Assembly (NCBI GenBank): GCA_002483145.1
Contig: DLHJ01000005.1
Location: 16,290 to 80,289, forward strand
Length of the DNA: 64,000 nucleotides
Source of the DNA: Cellvibrio sp. UBA7671
GTDB taxonomy: Bacteria; Pseudomonadota; Gammaproteobacteria; Pseudomonadales; Cellvibrionaceae
Reading direction: 5' to 3'
Shown: positions 27,749-35,892 of the stretch, one piece after another
Position numbering within the stretch: the stretch's first letter is position 1
Layout of the letters: each line of letters begins with the position of its first letter
The notes under the pieces: generated by a model
The model's input: the letters and a program-made list of their open reading frames with translations, nothing else
What the model was told of the DNA's origin: nothing
The model's database searches: none
Position numbers and translations under genes: made by a program

Positions 27749-28664
27749 TGTGGTTACCCCCTGTTACAATGAAGAAGACAATGTGCAGGAGTGCGTGAAG
27801 CTTATTCAAAGCGTGTTTTCACACTATGATAATTACACCTACGAACATATTTTTATCGACAATGCCTCGACAGATAAAACACTGGATATTTTGCGAGATA
27901 TCGCCAGTACCGATAAACATGTCAAAGTCATCGCCAACAGCAGAAATTTTGGTCATATTCGCTCTCCCTATCACGGTCTTCTGCAAGCCCATGGAGATGC
28001 AGTGATTTTGTTTGTGGCCGATTTACAAGACCCTGCAAGCTTGATACCCGAGTTTATAAAAAAATGGGAAGAAGGTTTCCAAACCGTTGTCGGCACCAAA
28101 CGATCAAGCGAAGAATCATCAGTGATGTTTACCATTCGCAAACTCTATTACAAAACAGTAAACCGGCTATCCAATATTGACCTCATCGATAACTTCACCG
28201 GATTTGGTCTGTACGATAAAGAAGTGATCGATCACCTGCGTAGTATAAATGACCCCTACCCTTACTTCCGTGGATTGATTGCCGAGATAGGCCTGCGTAT
28301 TCATCAAATCCCTTACGACCAACCCGTTCGTGTTCGCGGTATTACCAAAAACAATTTTTTCACCTTATACGATATTGGCATGCTGGGAATAATTTCTCAT
28401 TCACAAGTGCCATTGCGAATTGCGACCATGGCAGGATTTTTACTCTCCTTTATCAGTATTTTTATTGCCGCCATTTATTTCTTATTGAAACTGATTTTTT
28501 GGAATTCATTTAGTCTCGGTATGGCACCTGTGGTAATTGGTATTTTCTTTTTTGCTTCGGTTCAATTATTTTTTGTGGGTATTTTGGGTGAATACCTCGG
28601 CTCTATTCATATCTACAGCAAAAGAAGACCATTAGTGATCGAAAAAGAGCGAATTAATTTTTAA
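27735..28664 (+). CDS. GtrB-like polyprenyl-phosphate glycosyltransferase (GT2), second copy
   Basis: 309 residues from the ATG at 27735, with AAGGA about eight bases upstream inside the gtrA frame. GT2 motifs: VVTPCYNEEDNV, IDNASTDKT, and LFVADLQDPASL in the metal-binding position. Two C-terminal membrane helices are followed by YSKRRPLVIEKE. It should charge undecaprenyl phosphate with a second kind of sugar, exported by the GtrA protein upstream. Confidence 0.87.
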   Translation: MKLISVVTPCYNEEDNVQECVKLIQSVFSHYDNYTYEHIFIDNASTDKTLDILRDIASTDKHVKVIANSRNFGHIRSPYHGLLQAHGDAVILFVADLQDPASLIPEFIKKWEEGFQTVVGTKRSSEESSVMFTIRKLYYKTVNRLSNIDLIDNFTGFGLYDKEVIDHLRSINDPYPYFRGLIAEIGLRIHQIPYDQPVRVRGITKNNFFTLYDIGMLGIISHSQVPLRIATMAGFLLSFISIFIAAIYFLLKLIFWNSFSLGMAPVVIGIFFFASVQLFFVGILGEYLGSIHIYSKRRPLVIEKERINF

Positions 28665-28716
28665 CCCAATACCAACTGACAAACCCATAACCCCAGAGAT
28701 AAAGCGGATTCCGACG

Positions 28717-29703
28717 ATGGCGGTAGTAACTCTCTCTAACCACAAGCAGTTTGCAGCAACTGCCGAGACCAGTTTGCTCGACGCAGCAAAAGCCCAAGGG
28801 TTAGTACTTGAACACAGCTGTCGCAATGGCCGCTGCGGTGCGTGCAAGGCGAAGGTAATTAACGGCGAAACGCAGATTTTAAAAGCCGAGGAAAGCCTGG
28901 ACGAAAATGAGATGAATGCAGGTTTTATTTTAACCTGCTGTAGAACCGCAGTGAATGATATCGAATTGGATATAGAGGACTTGGGGCTACTAGCCAGTAT
29001 AAAAATCCAAACGCTGCCCTGCAAAATTGATCAGCTCAATTTGCTCGCACCCGATGTAATGCAAATATTTCTGCGTCTTCCACCAACCAACCAATTCAAT
29101 TATTTGCCCGGCCAATATATCGATGTGATTGCCAAGAGTGGCGTGCGTCGTAGTTACTCTATTGCCAACGCTTTGCGCGCCGACAGCAAACTGGAATTGC
29201 ATGTACGTGCCGTAACCCACGGGCAAATGAGTCAATATTGGTTTAATGAAGCTAAAACCAATGATTTATTGCGCTTGGAGGGCCCCCATGGCACATTCTG
29301 TTTTCACCCGAAACCAGAAAAAAATATTGTTTTTTTAGCTACTGGAACAGGTATAGCTCCCATAAAAAGCATTTTGGAAGAATTCTCCAATAACGCTGAA
29401 TTGGTGCAGAAAAAAAATATTTATATTTACTGGGGCGGCAGAATTCTGGCAGATCTGTATTGGCAGCCCGATTTTGCCAACCTAAATATTGCGTTTCGCC
29501 CGACACTTAGCCGGGCATCAAACGATTGGGACGGGAGACATGGCTATGTACAAGATGCAGTCATTGCTGATGTTATAGATCTGCATGATTCCGTTGTGTA
29601 TGCCTGCGGCTCCGATACCATGATTCACACCGCTAAAAAGCTGCTCGTCACTCAAGGGCTGAACCCAAACAATTTTTATTCTGACGCTTTCGTCAGTTCA
29701 TAA
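28717..29703 (+). CDS. ddhD: CDP-6-deoxy-delta-3,4-glucoseen reductase (E3)
   Basis: 328 residues. An N-terminal plant-type [2Fe-2S] ferredoxin domain has Cys35, Cys40, Cys43 (SCRNGRCGACK) and a later Cys at 74/75 (TCC). It is followed by an FAD-binding domain (LPGQYIDVIAKSGVRRSYSIAN) and an NAD domain (FLATGTGIAPIKSILEEF). It feeds electrons from NAD(P)H to the RfbH/DdhC dehydrase so that the C3 hydroxyl of CDP-4-keto-6-deoxyglucose is removed. The order ddhD-A-B-C is the same as in Yersinia O-antigen clusters. Confidence 0.92.
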   Translation: MAVVTLSNHKQFAATAETSLLDAAKAQGLVLEHSCRNGRCGACKAKVINGETQILKAEESLDENEMNAGFILTCCRTAVNDIELDIEDLGLLASIKIQTLPCKIDQLNLLAPDVMQIFLRLPPTNQFNYLPGQYIDVIAKSGVRRSYSIANALRADSKLELHVRAVTHGQMSQYWFNEAKTNDLLRLEGPHGTFCFHPKPEKNIVFLATGTGIAPIKSILEEFSNNAELVQKKNIYIYWGGRILADLYWQPDFANLNIAFRPTLSRASNDWDGRHGYVQDAVIADVIDLHDSVVYACGSDTMIHTAKKLLVTQGLNPNNFYSDAFVSS

Positions 29704-29727
29704 ACACAAATTAAGGAGAGAGGATTA

Positions 29728-30501
29728 ATGAAAGCCGTTATTCTCGCTGGTGGCTTAGGCACCCGTTTAAGTGAAGAGACAGTCACCCGCCCAAAACCTA
29801 TGGTGGAAATAGGTGGCAAACCTATCCTCTGGCATATTATGAAAATGTACTCGGCCCACGGCATAAATGATTTTATTATTTGCTGTGGCTACAAGGGCTA
29901 TGTCATTAAAGAATATTTCGCGAATTATTTTCTGCATATGTCAGACATTACGTTTGATATGAGCGAAAACAAAATGCACGTTCATCATCAGCGCGCCGAA
30001 CCTTGGAAAATCACCTTGATCGATACGGGTGATAACTCCATGACCGGTGGCCGTTTAAAAAGAGTCTATGATCACATCAAAGATGAATCTGCATTTTGTT
30101 TTACCTACGGAGATGGTGTTAGCGACATCAATATATCCAAAACCATTGATTTCCATTTAACCCATGGCAAACTCGCCACCCTTTCCGCGACTTTTCCGCC
30201 AGGTCGCTTCGGCGCATTGGATATAGAAAATAATTGTGTAAAAAGCTTCAAAGAAAAGCCCAAAGGCGACGGAGCTATGATCAATGGCGGTTTTTTTGTA
30301 TTGTCGCCCAAAGTGGTTGGTCTGATCGAGAACGACCAGACCATATGGGAGCAACATCCGTTGATGAAATTGGCTGAAGACGGTGAATTGATGGCTTATA
30401 AACACGAAGGTTTTTGGCAGCCAATGGATACACTGCGGGATAAAACTTACCTTGAAGAATTGTGGGCAAGTGGTAAAGCGCCCTGGAAAAATTGGGAGTA
30501 A
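29728..30501 (+). CDS. rfbF: Glucose-1-phosphate cytidylyltransferase
   Basis: 257 residues, the family length. The nucleotidyltransferase signature [14 protein letters not shown] is at the N-terminus, with [16 protein letters not shown] next and [10 protein letters not shown] as the metal-binding segment. It makes CDP-glucose from CTP and glucose-1-phosphate, the first step toward CDP-3,6-dideoxyhexoses (ddhA in Yersinia). AAGGAGAG precedes the ATG. The next gene starts two bases after its stop. Confidence 0.95.
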   Translation: MKAVILAGGLGTRLSEETVTRPKPMVEIGGKPILWHIMKMYSAHGINDFIICCGYKGYVIKEYFANYFLHMSDITFDMSENKMHVHHQRAEPWKITLIDTGDNSMTGGRLKRVYDHIKDESAFCFTYGDGVSDINISKTIDFHLTHGKLATLSATFPPGRFGALDIENNCVKSFKEKPKGDGAMINGGFFVLSPKVVGLIENDQTIWEQHPLMKLAEDGELMAYKHEGFWQPMDTLRDKTYLEELWASGKAPWKNWE

Positions 30502-30503
30502 TT

Positions 30504-31583
30504 GTGAAAGCTCAGGTTGATGCAGCCTTTTGGCAAGGTAAGCGCGTATTTTTAACAGGCCATACGGGCTTTAAAGGTAGTTGGCTCAGCTTATGGCTTG
30601 CGCACATGGGCGCGGTAGTTAAAGGTTATTCTCTCTCGCCACCGACCACACCTGCGCTCTTTGATGTTGCAAAAGTCGATCAGGTGATTGTATCGGAGAT
30701 AGGTGATATCCGTGACCTCGATCGTCTTACCAAGAGCATGACAGAATTTAATCCAGATATTGTTGTTCACATGGCGGCGCAAGCACTGGTACGTTTGTCT
30801 TATAGCGAACCACTGGCCACTTATTCCACCAATGTGATGGGTACCTTGCACGTATTGGAAGCCGCACGCCTGTGTCCATCATTGCGCGCAATTGTGAATG
30901 TCACTACCGATAAGTGTTATGAAAATCGCGAGTGGGAATGGGGTTATCGCGAACACGAGCCTATGGGGGGACACGACCCCTACAGCAACAGTAAAGGCTG
31001 CGCTGAATTAGTTACCTCTGCTTATCGCAATTCTTTTTTTAACAAACCCGACAGCCCTGCATTGGGCTCAGCGCGTGCAGGCAATGTTATTGGCGGTGGA
31101 GATTGGGCTACAGATCGCTTGATTCCCGATATCCTACGCGCATTTGAAAAAGAAGAGCCAGTGGTGATTCGCAATCCACAGGCGACACGCCCTTGGCAAC
31201 ATGTGCTGGAACCTCTGAGTGGGTATCTGGTGTTGGCACAGGCGCTCTATCAACACGGGCAGCAACATGCAGAGGGTTGGAATTTTGGCCCACGCGATGA
31301 AGACGTTGAACCGGTTGAGTGGATTCTCCACCAAATGGTAAGCAGTTGGGGCAATGGTGCCAGCTGGCAATTGGATGCGGGCGACCACCCTCATGAAGCA
31401 AAATATCTCAAGCTTGATATTTCCAAAGCTCGCACCCATTTGCATTGGTCACCTAGCTGGCGCCTGCACCAAACACTAGACAAAATTATTGCATGGCAGC
31501 GCGCATGGCTTGCTAATCAAGATATGCATGCCTATAGCATTAACGAGATCAAACAATACATGGCCGCTATGCGTGCCGATTAA
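30504..31583 (+). CDS. rfbG: CDP-glucose 4,6-dehydratase
   Basis: 359 residues with a GTG start at 30504, five bases after GGGAG; a TTG at 30492 would overlap rfbF. Short-chain dehydrogenase fold: NAD motif GHTGFKGSWL near residue 20, VHMAAQALVRLSY, VNVTTDKCYE and the catalytic YSNSKG. It converts CDP-glucose to CDP-4-keto-6-deoxyglucose (ddhB in Yersinia). Confidence 0.95.
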   Translation: MKAQVDAAFWQGKRVFLTGHTGFKGSWLSLWLAHMGAVVKGYSLSPPTTPALFDVAKVDQVIVSEIGDIRDLDRLTKSMTEFNPDIVVHMAAQALVRLSYSEPLATYSTNVMGTLHVLEAARLCPSLRAIVNVTTDKCYENREWEWGYREHEPMGGHDPYSNSKGCAELVTSAYRNSFFNKPDSPALGSARAGNVIGGGDWATDRLIPDILRAFEKEEPVVIRNPQATRPWQHVLEPLSGYLVLAQALYQHGQQHAEGWNFGPRDEDVEPVEWILHQMVSSWGNGASWQLDAGDHPHEAKYLKLDISKARTHLHWSPSWRLHQTLDKIIAWQRAWLANQDMHAYSINEIKQYMAAMRAD

Positions 31584-31617
31584 TTTTTATCGGTTTAAAT
31601 ATTAAAAAGGCAACACA

Positions 31618-32931
31618 ATGACTCCTGAAATTCTACGTCAAGAAATCGCTAAGTTGGTTCAACAATTTGCAGAACAAACTACTGCCCCAAAAGCGTTTGT
31701 ACCCGGTGAAAGTGCTATTCCCCCCTCGGGTAAAGTCGTGGGTGCACGTGAAATGCAATTGATGGTTGAGGCTTCACTCGACTGCTGGTTAACCACTGGT
31801 AGATTCAATACAGAATTTGAAAAAAAACTGGCTGAATTTTTAGGTGTTAAATATTTACTCTCGGTTAACTCAGGCTCATCCGCCAATCTGGTTGCCTTCA
31901 GTACCCTAACCTCTCCCAAGCTTGGCGCACGCGCAATTAAAAAAGGCGATGAAGTGATCGGCGTTGCGGCCGGTTTCCCCACTACCGTAAACCCCATTAT
32001 TCAATTTGGTGCTATCCCTGTATTTGTCGATGTTGACGCGGCCACACATAATATTAATGCTGATTTAATTGAAGCGGCTATTACGCCAAAAACCAAAGCG
32101 ATTATGCTAGCCCACACGCTGGGAAATCCCTTTAACCTCACCAAAGTAAAAGCAATTTGCGAAAAATATAACCTGTGGTTGGTAGAAGATTGTTGCGATG
32201 CACTGGGTGCAAAATACGATGGCAAATTGGTTGGTACCTTTGGCGACATTGCCACCCTGAGTTTTTATCCCGCACACCATATCACTATGGGTGAAGGCGG
32301 CGCCGTATTTACCAACAACCCACAATTGAAAATGATCGCCGAATCTTTCCGCGATTGGGGACGCGATTGCTATTGCGCACCCGGTTGCGACAACACGTGC
32401 GGCAATCGTTTTGGTCAACAGTTTGGCAGCCTGCCCGTGGGTTATGACCACAAATACGTTTATGCACACATCGGATACAACTTAAAAATCACCGATATGC
32501 AAGCTGCTTGCGGTTTAGCGCAGTTGGAACGCGCGCAGGAGTTTATTGATGCACGCAAACGCAACTACGACTTATTAAAAGCGCGATTGAGCAACCTTGC
32601 TGATTTTATCGATATTGCCCAACCAACGCCCAATAGCGAACCCTCCTGGTTTGGTTTCCCTATAACACTGAAAGAAAGTGCAGGCGTTAATCGTGTTGAT
32701 TTTGTAAAATTTTTAGATCAAAACAAAATCGGTACACGTTTGTTATTTGCGGGTAATTTAACCCGCCAACCGTATTTTGAAGGCGTTGAGCATCGCGTGG
32801 TCGGTGATTTAACGGTTACTGACAACACTATGAATAACACGCTTTGGCTAGGTATTTATCCTGCGTTGGGTACAGAACATTTCGATTATGTCGCCGAAAA
32901 AATGGAAGAATTTTTTGGTTTGAATTTTTAA
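31618..32931 (+). CDS. rfbH: CDP-4-keto-6-deoxyglucose 3-dehydrase (E1), PMP/[2Fe-2S] enzyme
   Basis: 437 residues, aminotransferase-like fold. His220 replaces the usual PLP lysine in FYPAHHITMGEGG, the hallmark of the E1 dehydrase. The [2Fe-2S] pattern C-x57-C-x-C-x7-C is exact: Cys193, Cys251, Cys253, Cys261. With the DdhD reductase it gives CDP-3,6-dideoxy-4-hexulose. These residues at the family positions make a functional enzyme very likely. AAAAGG precedes the ATG. Confidence 0.96.
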   Translation: MTPEILRQEIAKLVQQFAEQTTAPKAFVPGESAIPPSGKVVGAREMQLMVEASLDCWLTTGRFNTEFEKKLAEFLGVKYLLSVNSGSSANLVAFSTLTSPKLGARAIKKGDEVIGVAAGFPTTVNPIIQFGAIPVFVDVDAATHNINADLIEAAITPKTKAIMLAHTLGNPFNLTKVKAICEKYNLWLVEDCCDALGAKYDGKLVGTFGDIATLSFYPAHHITMGEGGAVFTNNPQLKMIAESFRDWGRDCYCAPGCDNTCGNRFGQQFGSLPVGYDHKYVYAHIGYNLKITDMQAACGLAQLERAQEFIDARKRNYDLLKARLSNLADFIDIAQPTPNSEPSWFGFPITLKESAGVNRVDFVKFLDQNKIGTRLLFAGNLTRQPYFEGVEHRVVGDLTVTDNTMNNTLWLGIYPALGTEHFDYVAEKMEEFFGLNF

Positions 32932-32937
32932 CTGCTC

Positions 32938-34035
32938 ATGAATCAGGACTCTACTAATCACACACTCACTAGCTATCAACCCGGTGTAGCACTGGATGAT
33001 TTGCAGTTGATTGTTACGCAAACGCCAACCGAGGTATGGGCGGCGTTGCGCAATCAACGTATTTTTATTACCGGCGGCACCGGCTTTGTGGGTTGTTGGT
33101 TATTGGAGGCGCTGCTATGGGCAAACGCACAACTGGATTTAAATCTCCACCTGAGTGTTCTCAGTAGAGATCCCGCTGCGTTTACTATCAAGGCTCCGCA
33201 TTTAGCGACGCATAAGATAGTGACTCTGATTCAAGGTGATGTCACCGCGCTAGATAAAATCCATGAACCCTTTGATAGTGTGATTCATGCGGCTACTGAT
33301 GTAGTAAAAACCGGTGACAATCCTATCGCTACGTTCGACAACATCGTACAAGGCACGCGGGCAACCTTGGCGCTTGCACAGCGCGCAGGCGCAAGACGTT
33401 ATTTATTGACCAGCTCGGGCGCAGTTTATGGTCGCCAACCGACAACAATATCTCATATCGCGGAAAATTATTCCGGCGCCCCTGACTCACTCGATATTAA
33501 TAATGCCTATGGACAGGGTAAGCGTGTCTCCGAATGGCTCGCCCACAATTTTGCTCAGCAGTACAATATCCAGGTAAAAGTTGCGCGCTGCTTTGCGTTG
33601 CTAGGCCCTTACCTGCCACTGGATGCACATTTTGCAGCGGGGAATTTTATTCGCGATGGACTCGACAATCGCACAATTGCAATCAATGGTGATGGCACCA
33701 GTAGCCGCTCTTATTTATACGCAGCGGATATGACCGTGTGGCTATTAACCATGTTGATCAATGGTCGTTCCCAACAAAATTATAATCTGGGTTCTGCACA
33801 GGCGATCTCTATCAAAACCTTGGCTGAAACCATATCCGATATTATTTACGGTGAAAATAGAGTCACCATTGCCCAGCAACCTGTCACCAACGGTCCAATC
33901 CAGCAATACGTGCCCGATGTGAGCAAAGCACACCAGGAATTGGAGCTGGCACAATACACCGATTTGCTTTCTGCCATTCACAAAACAATTGCTTGGGAAA
34001 AGCGCAGGCGCTTATCAGCCGCGCATAATCACTAG
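32938..34035 (+). CDS. NAD-dependent epimerase/dehydratase (SDR) acting on a CDP-dideoxy sugar
   Basis: 365 residues. A 40-residue N-terminal extension precedes the Rossmann motif ITGGTGFVGCWL; the catalytic triad region is TSSGAVYG plus NNAYGQGKRVSEW (YxxxK). It occupies the position of the paratose or abequose synthase genes after ddhC in Yersinia/Salmonella clusters, starting six bases after the rfbH stop. It probably reduces C4, or a branch keto group, of the dideoxy sugar. Because a split transketolase follows directly, a YerF-like reduction of a branched product is an alternative. Substrate unproven. Confidence 0.8.
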   Translation: MNQDSTNHTLTSYQPGVALDDLQLIVTQTPTEVWAALRNQRIFITGGTGFVGCWLLEALLWANAQLDLNLHLSVLSRDPAAFTIKAPHLATHKIVTLIQGDVTALDKIHEPFDSVIHAATDVVKTGDNPIATFDNIVQGTRATLALAQRAGARRYLLTSSGAVYGRQPTTISHIAENYSGAPDSLDINNAYGQGKRVSEWLAHNFAQQYNIQVKVARCFALLGPYLPLDAHFAAGNFIRDGLDNRTIAINGDGTSSRSYLYAADMTVWLLTMLINGRSQQNYNLGSAQAISIKTLAETISDIIYGENRVTIAQQPVTNGPIQQYVPDVSKAHQELELAQYTDLLSAIHKTIAWEKRRRLSAAHNH

Positions 34036-34061
34036 CCCTTTATTCAAGACGGACGTAGCGC

Positions 34062-34868
34062 ATGACTGCATTTGCCCCCCACCAATTACGACAAACCGTA
34101 TTAAGAATGGCCTATTCCGGCTCCACCGTGCATATCGGCTGCGCATTTTCGATTATCGAAATCATGTCGGTACTCTATCGCAATCATTTACGCTATCCCG
34201 GAGATAATCCAGCGGCAACACTGCGTGATTATTTAGTATTGAGTAAGGGCCACGGCGTTATGGCACAGTACGCCTGCCTTTATGAAAAGAATTGGTTGAC
34301 GACTACCGACATCGAAAACTATTTTAAAGATGGCTCAAAGCTCAAAGGATTATCCGATGCTCACGTTGTTGGCTGTGAAGTCACTTCAGGCTCCTTGGGA
34401 CACGGCTTATCCGTAGGTGTCGGGATGGCACTCGCCGCCAAATTAAATAAAAGCGATCAATACTGCTACGCTATTGTTGGCGATGGTGAAATGAATGAAG
34501 GCACCATGTGGGAAGCTATTTTATTCGCCAAACAACAAGCACTGGATAATTTAATTGTTATCGTCGATGAAAACGGTTTTCAGGCAATGGGCAAAACCCA
34601 TGAGGTGTTAGGCTTGGGCAGCCTGAAAGATAAATTTATCGCATTTGGTTTTGATGCAATTGCCGTAGATGGTCATGATGAAACCGCGCTGGACAACGCC
34701 TTGATCGAATTAAAAAACAATAAAAATGAAAATCCCAAAGCCATCATCGCCCGCACTGTAAAAGGTAAAGGTGTTTCGTTTATGGAAAACGAAAACAGCT
34801 GGCATTACACGCGTTTAACCCAAGACACATTTGATCTGGCCATGGCCGAATTGGAGCCAGTAGTATGA
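34062..34868 (+). CDS. Transketolase-like enzyme, N-terminal (ThDP pyrophosphate-binding) subunit
   Basis: 268 residues, only the first third of a standard transketolase. The ThDP signature is G140-D-G142 in VGDGEMNEG to Asn171 in VDENGFQ. SKGHGVMAQY (His64) and SGSLGHGLSVGVGMA match transketolase active-site segments. The partner subunit follows with a four-base ATGA overlap. Its place inside a nucleotide-sugar cluster, away from central-metabolism genes, points to a role in sugar branching rather than the pentose phosphate pathway. That role is inference. Confidence 0.88.
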   Translation: MTAFAPHQLRQTVLRMAYSGSTVHIGCAFSIIEIMSVLYRNHLRYPGDNPAATLRDYLVLSKGHGVMAQYACLYEKNWLTTTDIENYFKDGSKLKGLSDAHVVGCEVTSGSLGHGLSVGVGMALAAKLNKSDQYCYAIVGDGEMNEGTMWEAILFAKQQALDNLIVIVDENGFQAMGKTHEVLGLGSLKDKFIAFGFDAIAVDGHDETALDNALIELKNNKNENPKAIIARTVKGKGVSFMENENSWHYTRLTQDTFDLAMAELEPVV

Positions 34869-35776
34869 GATCCGTATTTTCCAAAGCTATTCTTGCCGCA
34901 GCCCAGGCAGATTCCAAAGTGCTGCTATTAACTGGCGATCACGGGTATGCATTGTTCGATGAATTTCGTAAATGTTTACCGGCGCAATTTATTAATGCCG
35001 GCATCGCCGAACAAAATATGGTTGGCGTTGCTGCAGGCCTTGCCAAAGCGGGCTTTAAACCCATTGTGTACGGTTTGAGTGCATTTGTACCCATCCGCGT
35101 GCTTGAACAAATTAAAATGGATGTGTGCTACGAAAACTTACCCGTCGTCTTTATGGGTGATGGCGCCGGCTTGGTTTACAGCAGCTTGGGTAGCAGCCAT
35201 CAATCGACGGAAGATATTGCTGTGTTGCGCTGCATTCCAAATATCAGCATTTTATCGCCTTGCGATGTTTATGAAATGCAATATGCCATGGATCAAGCAT
35301 TGCGTTTTGAATCGCCATTTTATGTACGTATGGGAAAATCCGATATTGGCCAAGTACATCAAGGACCAGTTTCCGTACCTGTTGGTGATTTGGTACCTGT
35401 ACGTACAGGCACCCAAAACAATATTGTTTTTTTAGCGACGGGTTCAATGGTAAAGACTGCAGTTACTCTGGCGGAAACAATAGACGCGGCCGTATGGAGC
35501 GCACCTGGACTAAAACCAATTAATAAGAATCAAGTCAATAATATTGCCCTCCACACCAAAACTCTGGTGACAATTGAAGAGCATTCAATTATGGGGGGCT
35601 TGGGTAGCCTTGTTGCGGAAATAGTCAGTGAAACAGGTAATACGCGGGTTGTCCGTATGGGAGTGCAAGATCGGTTCTCACAAAAGTGTGGCAGCTACGA
35701 TTATTTGCTTAAAGAGCATGGCATTGATGTAGCGGCTTTATTACCACAACTCTCATCAATACTAGCCACAGATTAA
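34865..35776 (+). CDS. Transketolase-like enzyme, C-terminal (pyrimidine-binding) subunit
   Basis: 303 residues covering the Pyr and C-terminal domains. Glu49 in INAGIAEQNMVG is the catalytic glutamate that activates ThDP; SSHQSTEDIAVLR (His112) matches the donor-binding His of transketolases. It is translationally coupled to the N-terminal subunit. Together they give 571 residues, a typical split transketolase. It should transfer a two-carbon ketol unit; the acceptor is perhaps CDP-3,6-dideoxy-4-hexulose made by the genes upstream. Confidence 0.88.
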   Translation: MRSVFSKAILAAAQADSKVLLLTGDHGYALFDEFRKCLPAQFINAGIAEQNMVGVAAGLAKAGFKPIVYGLSAFVPIRVLEQIKMDVCYENLPVVFMGDGAGLVYSSLGSSHQSTEDIAVLRCIPNISILSPCDVYEMQYAMDQALRFESPFYVRMGKSDIGQVHQGPVSVPVGDLVPVRTGTQNNIVFLATGSMVKTAVTLAETIDAAVWSAPGLKPINKNQVNNIALHTKTLVTIEEHSIMGGLGSLVAEIVSETGNTRVVRMGVQDRFSQKCGSYDYLLKEHGIDVAALLPQLSSILATD

Positions 35777-35892
35777 TTAAATTACCTATTTATTACTAAA
35801 GATCTGCTGTAAGCACTTACGGTCGAAGACTTATTATCTAAAACTTCTACCTAAGGTACCCAGGGTAATACCAATTCATAGGGGAACGGAGT

